Part shown: positions 1 to 9,544 of the stretch, in pieces
Layout: each line of letters starts with the position of its first letter
Numbering within the stretch: position 1 is the first letter of the stretch
Origin: Pycnococcus provasolii
Lineage: Eukaryota; Chlorophyta; Pseudoscourfieldiophyceae; Pseudoscourfieldiales; Pycnococcaceae
NCBI GenBank assembly: GCA_938743325.2
Contig: OW568864.1
Location: forward strand, 186,001 to 250,000
Length of the DNA: 64,000 nucleotides
Reading direction: 5' to 3'
The notes under the pieces: generated by a model
Databases searched by the model: none
What the model saw: the letters and a program-made list of their open reading frames with translations, nothing else
What the model was told of the DNA's origin: nothing
Position numbers and translations under genes: made by a program

Positions 1-1021
1 CCCGTCGCACGTACTGGGAGCTCTGTACGTCGCCGCTCTCTACGCACTGTTCCTGCAGAGGTTTATGCTTGCCATGCACTACGCCGCGCACAGACCGCCG
101 CTGCAGGCACCCGCCAACGCGTCAAACACGACCAAACTTGTAGTGGCGGCGTTCAACGAAGCACCCACAACCTTGCTGTGCGCCTTCTTCGGACTACCTC
201 CGTGCTGCTACCGCATGCACCACGTCGCTATGCAACACGGAGGGGCCAACTCGCCCGCGCCGTGGCGTGACCTCTCGTCCACAGCCACCTTGCCCAGGAG
301 AGGCGCGCGCGGCGCCGCCGCGTTCGTCTGGTACTGGCTGCGCAGCTTTGCAGCACTCGCCGCAAGCCTGCCGCTGTGGGCATTGCGAAGACGTGGCATC
401 GCCGACACAGTCAAGACAGTCTGTGGCATAGTCGCATACTTCGGAACGTACTTCGCGCTGCGCAACGTGAACGCCGTTGCCGCCAACTACCTCATCCCCG
501 TGCCATTCCTCATCAGCAGTCTCGCTCTCGCATTTGGCAACTGGTCGCAGCACGTGCTTCTGCACCTCGCAGATGATGGCACGGCTCGCACCGAACCTCA
601 CGCCGTCGCGTACGACTGCCTCGTTTGCGCGGATAATGCGCGCACGTTCAACGATGGCTACCACGCCGTGCACCACGAGGAGCCGACGTGCCATTGGAGC
701 GAGATGCCACTGCGATATGCACAGAGATGTGAGGCTTGGATTGCACATCTCGAGTACGTCCGCGATCATGGAAGTGCAGACGGCGCGCCCCCGCCGCCGC
801 ACTCGCGCCGCGAGCCATGTGCACGCCTGGCATTCGAGGGTCTCGGCTTCTTCGACATCGGCGTGCTGTGCCTTCTAGGGGAGTATGGAGAGCGCACAAT
901 GGCGAAGCACTTCGTCGACGCGTGCGATCCGAGTGAACGTGAGCACGACAGCGCGTGGTGCGCGACGGAGCTACGTCGGCGCCTACGCCCGGCTGTGACA
1001 AAGACTGCAATGCGACATTAA
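1..1021 (+). CDS. Fatty acid desaturase-like protein, 5' end outside the window
   Basis: The reading frame is open from the first bases of the window (codons from position 2), so the protein starts upstream; the ATG at 65 is probably internal. 339 residues are visible. Three histidine clusters typical of membrane di-iron desaturases and hydroxylases are seen: HYAAH (about 77-91), HHVAMQH (about 218-238) and HAVHH (about 662-676). They surround a hydrophobic middle that includes a short run around FALRNV and LIPVPFLISSLALAF. Known members introduce double bonds or hydroxyls into acyl chains in ER or plastid membranes; the substrate cannot be told from sequence. The C-terminal 100 residues are rich in charged residues. 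A TGTAA motif follows the stop by about 13 bp. Confidence 0.75.
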   Translation, partial: PSHVLGALYVAALYALFLQRFMLAMHYAAHRPPLQAPANASNTTKLVVAAFNEAPTTLLCAFFGLPPCCYRMHHVAMQHGGANSPAPWRDLSSTATLPRRGARGAAAFVWYWLRSFAALAASLPLWALRRRGIADTVKTVCGIVAYFGTYFALRNVNAVAANYLIPVPFLISSLALAFGNWSQHVLLHLADDGTARTEPHAVAYDCLVCADNARTFNDGYHAVHHEEPTCHWSEMPLRYAQRCEAWIAHLEYVRDHGSADGAPPPPHSRREPCARLAFEGLGFFDIGVLCLLGEYGERTMAKHFVDACDPSEREHDSAWCATELRRRLRPAVTKTAMRH

Positions 1022-1033
1022 ATCAATTTTACT

Positions 1034-1038
1034 TGTAA
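1034..1038 (+). terminator. Possible TGTAA polyadenylation signal after the desaturase
   Basis: TGTAA lies 13 bp after the stop codon of the desaturase gene. In green algae TGTAA is the usual polyadenylation signal, so this is both a candidate signal and a weak lineage hint. A five-base motif is common by chance, so confidence is low. Confidence 0.35.
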
Positions 1039-1126
1039 ATGGACACACTTTTTTTTATCTTTTTACTCTTTTTATTTCCGCAACTGCACAGCTGAGCGCC
1101 TTGTTGAGACGAGGGACACTGCTGAA

Positions 1127-2818
1127 CTACGAAATCGGTGGAGGCTGGTCATTCTCGGAGAGCAGCGCATCGTGGATAATTTCGCGATGGCACGACCACG
1201 TCGACAAGATGGCACCTGGCGATCCGATGCCCGCCGCACGTGGATCACCTGCAGGTCCGAACCAGTGATTCTGAGGTGCACCCGTAGTTCGAGCTCGCAA
1301 GCCCGCGTATGTCGTGCCATTTTCCGTCTGACTCAGCACGTCATGCAAAAAGTGCGGGTCACTTGACACCACGGCGGCTGTCAACTTCGCATCCATCGAT
1401 GCGAGGAGCGTGAGCACGTCATTCAGCTCGCCGTCTTTGAAGCTCGTGACCACCTGCATCGGGCCAAAAATTTCCTTCGTACAAAGTCTCGTCGCATCGG
1501 CACTGGATAGAATCGACTGCAGCGGTACGAACACCGCGGTGGGTTCAATCGCGCCGTAGCATGCTGGTACGTTGTGCGTGTTGGGGTCCAACTCCTTTCC
1601 CCCGAAGAGTAGATGAGAGCCTGGCAGCTTGAGCAGCTTCGTCACATGCTCAAGGAGATTTTCCGTCGTGTGGGACAGAACTGGACCTACGGTGAGATCG
1701 TCCAGGGAGCGCTGTGCGGCACGGCTCTTCATCATCTCAAGCAAGTCCGTTTCCAGCCAATTGACGTGCGCAATGAGTATGCTCTGGGCACTGCACTTCT
1801 GACCCGAGCACGCATATGCATCCTGATCGCACACGCCTGCCACGTACGCCACAGAGCCATCAGTGGTGGGAACGTCAGGTCCAAGCACCTTCCAGTCGAA
1901 TCCAGCATCTTCCACGCGAATGCGACCTTCGAGCGTCTTGGTAAGCAACTCTGCGACGCCGCTACTACCGGTAAATTGGGTCATCTTCGGCTGAGCGCGT
2001 TCAAGCAGCTCGCCCATTGAGTGACCCGAGCAGTGAATCATGTCGACATCTTCCGGGGGTAGTCCGACGTAGTGCAGCAGCCGAATCATCTGCTCCATGA
2101 CGACGCTCACGTTTGACGAAACCTTGAGCGTCGGTCGGTTGCCCATGTACAGAGCACCCATCAGCTGAAGGGTGGGAATCTCGAGCGGGAAGTTGAACGG
2201 CCCGACGATCGCGACTCCTCCATACGGCCACCGCATCCCGTGGCTCGTTTGTCCGTCGTGGTCGCCGGCGACGCTGAAACCTTTCGCGAGGAAGCGAACG
2301 TTGTCCGACGAAAAGTTGCTCAGGAAGTCTTGCGTGACCTTCACCTCCCCGAGTGCCTGAGCCTTCGACTTGGGCATGACGCGCTGTATGAGCGTGGCGA
2401 AGTAATCGGCGACTTCCGGGGCGTCCAGCGCGGCGCCTGCGCGCGCGGATACCTCGCCTAGCATGCGGTAGCGCTTCACGTTGCGAAGCGGGTTGTGAAG
2501 ACCGTGACGTGGCACAGCCTTTATGTTGTCGATAAATGGCTCGAGCTCCGCGTCTCTTCCGGTCACCGGAACGTGCATGAATACCGACGCACCGTCCAAC
2601 GGATCGACGATCGGCCTTGAGTCCGCGGCGTCCACCCACTTCCCCGACAAAAGGTTGCGCACTTGGTGCGGGTGTTCGGCGGAGAGCAGGGAAGGGGATG
2701 GGAGCGACGCCCACGCGGCAGGGTTGATCGCAGACGCGACATCTGAAGTGGTGGCGAATCGGCGGCACACCGGTGCCCTGGGATACACGGCGAGCAGACA
2801 CCGCAGCGCTGCGGCCAT
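1127..2818 (-). CDS. P5CDH: Delta-1-pyrroline-5-carboxylate dehydrogenase, plant ALDH12 type
   Basis: 563 residues from the ATG at 2818. The frame stays open a little upstream, but only to a GTG. The enzyme oxidises pyrroline-5-carboxylate/glutamate semialdehyde to glutamate with NAD+, the last step of proline breakdown, in mitochondria. An Arg- and Ala-rich N-terminus (MAAALRCLLAVYPRAP) fits a mitochondrial presequence. Aldehyde dehydrogenase hallmarks are present: PFNFPLEIP (cofactor region), FTGSS, EDAGFDWKVLGPD, the nucleophile segment YACSGQKCSAQS, KEIFGP, and a C-terminal GAPQNHWFGPAGDPR block characteristic of the plant ALDH12 branch. Length matches the family. About 150 bp upstream is a three-unit CCCTAA tract that may be a telo-box-like promoter element. 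Confidence 0.93.
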   Translation of the reverse strand: MAAALRCLLAVYPRAPVCRRFATTSDVASAINPAAWASLPSPSLLSAEHPHQVRNLLSGKWVDAADSRPIVDPLDGASVFMHVPVTGRDAELEPFIDNIKAVPRHGLHNPLRNVKRYRMLGEVSARAGAALDAPEVADYFATLIQRVMPKSKAQALGEVKVTQDFLSNFSSDNVRFLAKGFSVAGDHDGQTSHGMRWPYGGVAIVGPFNFPLEIPTLQLMGALYMGNRPTLKVSSNVSVVMEQMIRLLHYVGLPPEDVDMIHCSGHSMGELLERAQPKMTQFTGSSGVAELLTKTLEGRIRVEDAGFDWKVLGPDVPTTDGSVAYVAGVCDQDAYACSGQKCSAQSILIAHVNWLETDLLEMMKSRAAQRSLDDLTVGPVLSHTTENLLEHVTKLLKLPGSHLLFGGKELDPNTHNVPACYGAIEPTAVFVPLQSILSSADATRLCTKEIFGPMQVVTSFKDGELNDVLTLLASMDAKLTAAVVSSDPHFLHDVLSQTENGTTYAGLRARTTGAPQNHWFGPAGDPRAAGIGSPGAILSTWSCHREIIHDALLSENDQPPPIS

Positions 2819-2963
2819 CGGGACCCGTGGTTTGGGAGCTTCTGTGCGTGACGAATGACACGTCAGGGGAGGGGGAGGGGGCACCTTCAGGTTCGGGGGG
2901 GAACCGCCTTCCTATCCGGAGGTGGCGGCAGCCGGCAGGGAGGGAGATTTTGACACCGTTATT

Positions 2964-2988
2964 TTAGGGTTAGGGTTAGGGTTATAAT
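2964..2988. repeat. Short telomere-like TTAGGG tract in the P5CDH upstream region
   Basis: About three and a half TTAGGG units sit between the P5CDH start and the 3' end of the amino acid transporter gene, reading CCCTAA on the P5CDH coding strand. It may be an interstitial telomeric fragment or a telo-box-like promoter element; the position, about 150 bp before the start codon, fits the second. Confidence 0.7.
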
Positions 2989-3047
2989 TGAAAGAATAAT
3001 TCTGGTTTATGGCTACACTGAAAAAACGGGATCGTTTCGCCTTGTCT

Positions 3048-4616
3048 TCAACTCGACTTCTCCACTAGCGCAAACACCATCACCACCAGCCCAAAGACAA
3101 ACATGATGCGACCGCTCCAGACGGACGTGGCAGCCTTAGGCAAGCCGCGCTGGTAGTTCTCGAAGTTGGCGGCAACGTGAATGGCGGCTGGGAAGAGAAA
3201 CCCAATCGCAATCGCGCCCGTCGACCCGATGAAGTGTATGATTACCCAAATGTTCGGAATCATCACGGCAAGAACACCGTGCGACGCAATTAGCATCACC
3301 GTAAGCAGACGACGGCGAATTACCTCAGGCCATGTGAGTTCGCCAGGTCGATTCGCAACGAATGGCGCGCCGACAAGTAGCGAGAGTAGGCCTTCGACGG
3401 ATTGCCTCATCTCGAAGAAAATGAGAGGATACGTCAGCGAAAGCGAAGTGGCGTATCCCATTCTAACGATGTTGCTAACGACCGTGGCAAGCCAGTGGTA
3501 TTTGAATGCGGCACGCAGCTTGTCAAAGACAAACTCGTCAAGTGCGTCCGAACTCACGTTTTTGCCGAAGTAGAGAACTCCCGCCGATGCCACGAATATG
3601 TACAGCATGCCGACGAAGCCAAGCGATCGCCCAAACACGCGGCCATCACGCTTGGACGGGTCCTCCACGACATCGCGTTGTCCCATCGACGATCGGATGA
3701 GCAGCACGTTGTAGTGGCATACGAATGCCGTGACGAGGGCGGGCACAGATGCAAGAATCGCGCGAACGGCTCCCACCGCCGGACTTCCATCAAACCTTTT
3801 CACGTCTGGCCAGAGTTCGGAGGTGTCAGGTGCTCCGTCCGTCGCGAGGGCGTACACGCCGAGGAAGAGGCACGTGATGACGAACGTGAATGTGCAGGTG
3901 ACAGCGAGCGCGGAGACGGAAGCGAGGCTCGAGATGTTGTCGAGACTGCACAGCGGCAAGAGCAGTGTCGCTGCAAGCATTGCGGTGAAAAACTCGCGTG
4001 TACATGCCCAGTGTGGCGTGGCGACGTCGCACGTCTGCGGGAACCACTGCGCAAGCAAGCCCTTCTCCTCCACGCCAGCACCTCCGGCCATGACGTCCCC
4101 GCCGACGACGAGGTAAACAATGAGCAGCCCGTAGTTGTTCACGAGCACCGTCAAGCGCAGTGCCACCTCAGCGTAGTCGCCAAGCAGCACGCGCGTGGTT
4201 GCGTACAGCGTAGTTTGCCCGACGGCGTCAGCCGCCTTGCACAACCACCCTATGGTCTCTTTCGTCATCATCTGCGTCATGGCGACAAGCGCGACGAAGG
4301 ATGCGAAACCTGTAAGAGCGCAGGCATACGGCAGGCTGACGATGCCCGCTCCAATGATTGTGTTGACGAGGTTTATAGACGCGTTCAGCTCAGATGCCTC
4401 TTTCGGCGCTGTCGACGCGGACGACGCGCGCGGCCGGAGCAGCGGCGTCTCCTCTCCTGCTGGCGACTCCCTTCCGCTTAAGACGCCGTCTCTGAGCCTG
4501 TACTCGGCATCTTCTCGCCGCGCGGTGGCGGAGAAGTCGTTCGTCGCCCCTGATGCGTTTCCGAGGGGCAGGTTTAAGATGGCGTGCGTTTGTGATGATG
4601 CGTGTGCGGCGGCCAT
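3048..4616 (-). CDS. Amino acid transporter, AAAP/SLC38 family
   Basis: 522 residues from the ATG at 4616; the frame is open about 240 bp further upstream but that part is Pro/Ser-rich, lacks family similarity and is probably 5' UTR. The N-terminal roughly 85 residues are polar, ending in a Leu-Leu motif (ETPLLRP) like acidic dileucine sorting signals. Then comes the family's first transmembrane segment, with NLVNTIIGAGIVSLPYA, the conserved block of AAAP amino acid/auxin permeases. About 10-11 hydrophobic segments follow, ending near MFVFGLVVMVFALVEKSS. Proteins of this type move neutral or cationic amino acids with protons or sodium at plasma, vacuolar or lysosomal membranes. Substrate is not deducible. 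It is divergent with the LysM gene at 5110. Confidence 0.88.
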   Translation of the reverse strand: MAAAHASSQTHAILNLPLGNASGATNDFSATARREDAEYRLRDGVLSGRESPAGEETPLLRPRASSASTAPKEASELNASINLVNTIIGAGIVSLPYACALTGFASFVALVAMTQMMTKETIGWLCKAADAVGQTTLYATTRVLLGDYAEVALRLTVLVNNYGLLIVYLVVGGDVMAGGAGVEEKGLLAQWFPQTCDVATPHWACTREFFTAMLAATLLLPLCSLDNISSLASVSALAVTCTFTFVITCLFLGVYALATDGAPDTSELWPDVKRFDGSPAVGAVRAILASVPALVTAFVCHYNVLLIRSSMGQRDVVEDPSKRDGRVFGRSLGFVGMLYIFVASAGVLYFGKNVSSDALDEFVFDKLRAAFKYHWLATVVSNIVRMGYATSLSLTYPLIFFEMRQSVEGLLSLLVGAPFVANRPGELTWPEVIRRRLLTVMLIASHGVLAVMIPNIWVIIHFIGSTGAIAIGFLFPAAIHVAANFENYQRGLPKAATSVWSGRIMFVFGLVVMVFALVEKSS

Positions 4617-5109
4617 CTCTATCGTAGTACTTACAAACACAAAGAACGAGGGTGGATGTTTGAGGCGACCGAAAGAGAGAGAGAGAGAGGGGGGGTAGGT
4701 GAGGCGGCAAAAGGAGGGGAAGCCAGGTCTACCTAAGGTTAGTCTATATCTAATACAGGGCACGCGGCGGACGCACAGGCAACAGGCGGCGCACCGCGCA
4801 CTGCTCACCTGGCACCTGACCTGACCATGTGCATCATGGTCTGGAGAATCAGAAAGCAATCAATCAGCTCATCAGAAAGGTTAGTCTAAGAAAGAGAGGG
4901 AAGAAAAGGCGGCCGAAGTGCCGAACGTCCTCTCCAGGTGTCCTCTCCTAAGGTTAGCTAGTAAACTTTAGAGTGTAAGAATACCATCCTAAGTAGGTGG
5001 TGATGTGGTGATGGACTTGTACATTATTTGATCAAGGTGGGGAAAGTAAACGTTGACGGACCCTTTTCATTTTTCGTTCTCCTACCCTTAAACTTACCCT
5101 TAAGCAAGC
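4617..5109. promoter_or_regulatory. Shared upstream region of the amino acid transporter and LysM genes
   Basis: Non-coding stretch between two divergent genes, so it should hold both promoters. Visible are a GA-rich tract (about 4674-4697), three CCTAAGGTTAG- or AGGTTAGTCTA-like motifs (about 4732, 4878 and 4948), and a CCCTTAA pair directly before the LysM ATG. No open frame with protein character was seen. Confidence 0.45.
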
Positions 5110-6096
5110 ATGTCGGCCGCTGAGCAACCAAGAAGTGCTTCGGAACAGGCCATCGATGTCGTGCAAATGGCGCCGGCGGACCTTACCCCGATGGGAACGC
5201 CTCGAAAAGAAGAAGATGAACATGAACATGAAAACGAAAACGAAAACGAAGGCACGACACAAGAAGAAGAATACGGGGAGGTGGAAGCGGAGGCGAAGGA
5301 TATCATCAAACACGCTGTCGATGTGCACAATAACCGCGTCGATAACATGTCGTCGATGGCGGAGGCGGTGCGCGAACGATACCAAAAGCGACGCATTGCG
5401 CAGGAAACGCTCAAGACCTCGCCAGGCTCGTTCACGCCAGCGACTACGAGCGCCGCGGCGGCGAACTACTTGGCCGATAAGCACGCGAAGGAAAGTGCGG
5501 GACAGCTGCTCGACGAGTTCCGAAAGCCTGCTGGGCAGACGTATAAGCTAAAGCCGTCGGGTTCGCCAGACAAGTCGCCTGGGTCGCCCATCGTTGACAT
5601 GATATACTCCACGCCCAACACCCCGGCAAAGGAGAAGTTAGAGCCACAACGCGGCAGGAAGCTGAAAGGTGAGAAACGAACAGGCAAGCTCCACCAACTT
5701 CAAAGACTCCTTCGCGACAGCAGAGTCATAGAGCAGGTTGCCACGTATGGCAGCGCGCTTGCCATCGGGAGTACGATTGGTATGTGGGCATTCCGCAAGG
5801 TGTTCAGAATGGAAAGCAAGCCTGTCGCCGCCACAAACGCGAGGTGGTACACCGTCACGAGTGGCGATACGATTTGGGGTATCTCGGGACGAGTGATTGG
5901 CGATTCGACGCGTATGCACGAAATCATCGAGCTCAATCCCAAGCGCTTCGCGAACGAGGAGAGTGTGCATCTGATTTTTGCAGGGGAGCAGATTGCGACG
6001 CCACCACCGTACAGCGAGGAACCTGCGGCGGCAGCGACGAAGTCTCGGGCAACAATCCAGGCGCCAAGATTTATGCGCCCAGTGCCGCGGAGCTGA
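5110..6096 (+). CDS. Membrane-anchored LysM-domain protein
   Basis: 328 residues. The N-terminal third is acidic and low in complexity (alternating Glu with His or Asn around residues 37-48, from an imperfect 6-bp DNA repeat). A single hydrophobic segment (about residues 215-235, ATYGSALAIGSTIGMWAF) could be a membrane anchor. A C-terminal LysM domain follows: WYTVTSGDTIWGISGRV, then an Asn-Pro (ELNPKRF), and FAGEQIATPP at its end (about residues 245-295). LysM domains bind N-acetylglucosamine-containing glycans such as chitin or peptidoglycan; here the topology decides whether it faces the cell surface, a lumen or a plastid. No enzymatic domain is seen. The stop is close to the end of the convergent aminotransferase gene (40 bp gap). 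Confidence 0.82.
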   Translation: MSAAEQPRSASEQAIDVVQMAPADLTPMGTPRKEEDEHEHENENENEGTTQEEEYGEVEAEAKDIIKHAVDVHNNRVDNMSSMAEAVRERYQKRRIAQETLKTSPGSFTPATTSAAAANYLADKHAKESAGQLLDEFRKPAGQTYKLKPSGSPDKSPGSPIVDMIYSTPNTPAKEKLEPQRGRKLKGEKRTGKLHQLQRLLRDSRVIEQVATYGSALAIGSTIGMWAFRKVFRMESKPVAATNARWYTVTSGDTIWGISGRVIGDSTRMHEIIELNPKRFANEESVHLIFAGEQIATPPPYSEEPAAAATKSRATIQAPRFMRPVPRS

Positions 6097-6136
6097 TTGG
6101 TCTCATATAATTTTCACATACAAAGTTCCATCTCCG

Positions 6137-7525
6137 TTACACAGCCACGCCATTGCCTTGGTGCATGCGTGCCTCTAGCGCGTGATTCAGATAACGCGCC
6201 ACGGGACCGACGGATCCCTGACCGATCGCGGTACCATCCCACCGAACGACCCCGTGCACTTTATAGTCACCAGCGACGAAGATCATCTCGCGCGCCTTCT
6301 CCTTTGCCTCAGCGGCATACACATCCCGCTGCCGCGCATCCACGACCACGACGCGCGTCTCGCCGGGGCGCAGGTACTGGTCAAATGCAGATGCGCCGAG
6401 CATGGACGCCTCGTTGAGTAGCGCAAGCGCCGCGGCGGCGGTAGTCCCCGCGAGAATGGTTCCGTCGAATCGTGGCGTGGCAACAACGAGGTGGCGAACC
6501 TCCTCGTCGGGCGACGTGCCATTTGATGCGCCATTTGATGACGCCTCCTGCTCGAATACGAAAAGCGCGGAGCACACGGCGCCCTCTCCGACGCGTCCCT
6601 TCTCGTCCACCTGTATGCCGTAGCACCCTCGTTTGCTGGCTGCGTACGACTCCATACCACTGAGGCAGTTGATGAGGTAGTTGTTGCTCTTAAGTCCGGC
6701 AAGCAGCGGCGGCTTGAAAGGAACCTTCGGCGTGACGGTAATTTCCTCGAGTCCTGCGTCAAAGCTCGGCTCGAGTTTGCGTGCGGATGGCTTTTCGTTG
6801 TACACGACGACGTACAGTGTCGCCTCCACGCACCGGTCGGGCAGCCAGTGGAAGTCTCCCGGTCCAGCACCGATCCAGTATCGCACGCTTGCGGAGCTTG
6901 CCCCCGAAGCCTTTGCCGCGGCAAGAATTGCGCGCAGGATGGACGCGCGCGTGAAGCCGTGGTGAATGCGCGCGGCGGCGGCTGATTGCAGCAGTCGGTC
7001 GATGTGTTCGTCTGTGCAGTGCAGTCTGTTGTGTCGCAGCGTGCACGTGTCAAAGACGCCGTGTCCTCGGTGCACAAGGTGGTCGCTGATGGGCGTGGTC
7101 ATGTGCGCAGGGTCGGTGACGACGGCGTCAAGCAGCGACGAGTACATGGCGAGTATTTCAACGGCTGATCCTGGCACGAGTTTTGCGCGTAGCCGCCTCT
7201 CGATTTCGTCGGCATCGGATGCGTGCAGGACGGCGATTCCGTGCGCGAGTCCCATCAAGCTCTCTTCGTCTCGCTGACTTCCCGCTCCGGATTTTCTGCG
7301 CGAAGTCGCTAACCCGTGTTCCCCTCGCGGCGACGTTCTCGGCGCCCCCCGATCTCGGTTCTTGTGCTTCCGTTGAATCATGACGAGGGCACCGACGAAT
7401 CCAATCAACGCAGACAAGGAAACCGCCTTTCTTTGAAGAGGCATCCCCAAGGCACCTTCCCCAAGCCCAAGCCCATGGAAAGGTTGTTTGATCTTATTCT
7501 GAACACCCTGAGAGTTAGACGACAT
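6137..7525 (-). CDS. Class IV PLP-dependent aminotransferase-like protein
   Basis: 462 residues. An N-terminal hydrophobic segment (LSALIGFVGALVMI, about residues 36-50) suggests a membrane anchor or targeting signal. The fold-type IV aminotransferase domain runs from about residue 145: HGVFDTCTLRHNRLHCTDEH resembles the start of the family, and PFKPPLLAGLKSNNYL contains the expected PLP-binding lysine (LKSNNY). Relatives include branched-chain aminotransferases, D-amino acid transaminases and aminodeoxychorismate lyase; sequence flavour is closest to plant proteins annotated as D-amino acid aminotransferase-like. Exact substrate unknown. Its start lies about 270 bp from the divergent PEX11-like gene. 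Confidence 0.82.
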   Translation of the reverse strand: MSSNSQGVQNKIKQPFHGLGLGEGALGMPLQRKAVSLSALIGFVGALVMIQRKHKNRDRGAPRTSPRGEHGLATSRRKSGAGSQRDEESLMGLAHGIAVLHASDADEIERRLRAKLVPGSAVEILAMYSSLLDAVVTDPAHMTTPISDHLVHRGHGVFDTCTLRHNRLHCTDEHIDRLLQSAAAARIHHGFTRASILRAILAAAKASGASSASVRYWIGAGPGDFHWLPDRCVEATLYVVVYNEKPSARKLEPSFDAGLEEITVTPKVPFKPPLLAGLKSNNYLINCLSGMESYAASKRGCYGIQVDEKGRVGEGAVCSALFVFEQEASSNGASNGTSPDEEVRHLVVATPRFDGTILAGTTAAAALALLNEASMLGASAFDQYLRPGETRVVVVDARQRDVYAAEAKEKAREMIFVAGDYKVHGVVRWDGTAIGQGSVGPVARYLNHALEARMHQGNGVAV

Positions 7526-7710
7526 ACTGTATAATAAGGTACTGACTGAGACTCACTGAGAGAGAGATGAAGAAACGAAGATGAAGATGAACCGCCGCCG
7601 ATCGAACTACTACAGTAGGTGGGTCCGAATGAATGAATCCCCGAAACCAACGATAAAGGTATGGCGGAGGATAATAATAACGCTCGAGATATCTTCCCGA
7701 GGGACGGAGA

Positions 7711-7745
7711 TGCGTTAGGGTTGTATGCTGGGCTAGGGTTAGGTT
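7711..7745 (+). promoter_or_regulatory. Two TAGGGTT motifs upstream of the PEX11-like gene
   Basis: TTAGGGTT near 7714 and CTAGGGTTAGG near 7733 lie 50-85 bp before the PEX11-like start codon. The motif resembles the plant telo-box. Similar copies sit upstream of other genes in the window (P5CDH, the FAD monooxygenase, PDH E2). Function is inferred only. Confidence 0.35.
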
Positions 7746-7796
7746 GTGTTTTGTCTTTCGCATTCGCCGCCGCCGATCCCGGTCTTCTTACGATCG

Positions 7797-8626
7797 ATGA
7801 GCGTGCTGCTCGACCGCACGGATGCGTTCCTGAAGACGCGCAACGGCATCGACAAGTCGCTGAAAGTGATCTGCTATGCGTCCAAGTGGTACGCATTCAG
7901 CCTCGCCGCGAAAACACCCGCCGAGGACGCACGCGCGCTTTCGCGCCGCGCCGCCGCACTCGGATCGGCATGCTCCGACGCGCGCGCAGCCATGCGACTC
8001 GGAAAGTTCCTCGGAAACATTCGAGGGCTCAGAGACGCACTTTCAGAACTAGCCGCGTCGTCGTCGTCAACCTCGCCTCAGCAAAAAAGTAGGGACACTA
8101 TGCTCAAGCTAGCTACGGTGCTCTGCGAGCTCGGGGAAGGTGCGCACTACTTCGTCGAACAGGCGAGATGGCTCGCGAGACGAGGCGTCATCGACAAAAA
8201 GCACGCCGAGCCGCTGCTCAAGCTCGCCGCAACGCTTGAACTTGTCGGATACGCTGGTGAACTTCCGATGTTGTTCATCAAGTGGGGAAACGCCGCCGCT
8301 ATCGAGCGCGCCTGTCGCGCCAAGGCTACGGCAAGAGACGCGGACGCGTCGAGCATTGTGAAGTTCTCTAAGGAGGCGGGTAAGTCTCATGCTTTTTGCT
8401 CGTTTTGCTCTTGTGCACGAACGTTGCGTTCACACTAACACAACCCAACTCAACAGCTCAAGCACGCGGAAAGGGACGCCGTCTGATGCTCGAGTACCTT
8501 GCGGTGCTCGCAGACGCGGCGGTCGCGCTCGGCGATCTGGGCGTTTCCGAACGTCTCGCCCATCCGCCGGTGGAGGCTGCTTTCAGCCTCTTCAGCGCGC
8601 TTGTCAACGGCGGCTTAAAGTTTTGA
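7797..8626 (+). CDS. PEX11: PEX11-like peroxisome proliferation protein, two exons
   Basis: Exon 1 is 7797-8379 and exon 2 is 8457-8626, giving 250 residues; the 77-bp intron starts GTAAGT and ends CAACAG. The joined frame reads KEAAQARGKGRR across the junction. An in-frame ATG 51 bp further upstream is possible but less likely. PEX11 proteins bend and elongate peroxisomal membranes before fission. Family-like features are the N-terminal amphipathic helix region (RNGIDKSLKVICYASKW), the MRLGKFLGNIRGL segment (RLGKxLxxIxxL is typical), and a central hydrophobic LCELGEGAHYFVEQARWLARRG. Without splicing the protein would end after an abnormal Cys/Phe-rich tail encoded by the intron. Confidence 0.78.
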
Positions 8627-9544
8627 GACATAGAGTCGTGTAGTCGTGTTATTTCCTTTACCAAACTGTTATTCATCCTACCTTATTTCTCCATGGCGCC
8701 AGCCTGCGCCAGTCACGGCACGAAATTTTCGGGGTTGGGACGTGAAACCCCCAAAAAATCTCCCCACCAAAATCCAGTTGCCTACCGTGATGTTCTGACG
8801 TTCAAGAGAGGTTCCCTCAAGGGGGTCTATTTGTTCTGAGAAGCCATTCACGGGCCGCGTCTCCATCCGCAAGGCGGCATCTCGATCGCCCATCGTCTTT
8901 TTCCTTTTTTTTTCGTTTTCCATTCCGGTTTGGATCACAAAAAATTGGCGAGAGCCAGAGCCGAGGGATAAGCCGCTTGGAGAGCGCGCGCCTTACAAAA
9001 AGAAGTCCTTATCGCAGTCCTCATTCGACCAAGATAATCGCTTAACCAACTCGCTCGAGCCTCGAGACCACTCGAGAGAGCAAGCACAGCCAACTCGTGG
9101 TTTTCCACAAAGAAAAAAGACATCCGAGAAAAAAAAACAGGAAAAAACCAGGAAAAAACCAGGAAAAAACCAGGAAAAACCAGGAAAAAACCAAACAAAA
9201 ATGAGGTTTTTGCCACACACTGCACTGCACTGCACAGCACAGCACTGCAAGACAGACCGCGGCCACCAGTCAGTCGGCGAAGAAGTGAACCACAACTGTA
9301 CTGAGAGAGAGCATTCCAAAGGGGCCAAAGTTGTCTAAGGTTACGCTAGAATACTCCAAAGCCACCCAACCACTTCTTTCTTCTTTGTCAACTCCTTCAG
9401 TCCTTCTTCCTTCTCAGGTGCGGTGCGCCTCGTCGAAAGAAACCCGCTAAGGTAGTCTTTTTCCCTGGAAGACTCCTGACCGATCATCTTTCTCCGATCT
9501 TCTCCCCAATCTTCTCCCTCTCCCATCTTCTCGCTCTGGGAACG
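8627..9544. other. Non-coding stretch upstream of the proton pyrophosphatase, with A-rich minisatellite
   Basis: Between the PEX11-like gene and the pyrophosphatase start. It holds about six copies of an 11-bp CCAGGAAAAA(A)-type repeat (about 9138-9198), a TGCACTGCACTG run (about 9219-9249), and a TCTAAGGTTACG motif near 9336. Reading frames here translate only into low-complexity Phe/Trp- or Lys-rich strings, so I see no gene. Confidence 0.6.

Noticed and set aside
194-802. Long minus-strand frame opposite the desaturase
   Set aside because: Arg/Ala-rich shadow of the coding strand; the plus strand has the histidine boxes.
3402-4481. 359-codon plus-strand frame across the amino acid transporter
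   Set aside because: Composition is Arg/His/Glu-rich with no hydrophobic pattern; it is the reverse of a multi-pass transporter gene with clear family motifs.
4617-4859. N-terminal 81-codon extension of the amino acid transporter
   Set aside because: Cys/Pro/Ser-rich without family similarity and it runs through a GA repeat; the ATG at 4616 gives a normal N-terminus.
8935-9328. Phe/Val/Trp-rich frames in the pyrophosphatase upstream region
   Set aside because: They are translations of the A-rich 11-bp tandem repeat; no signal or domain context.
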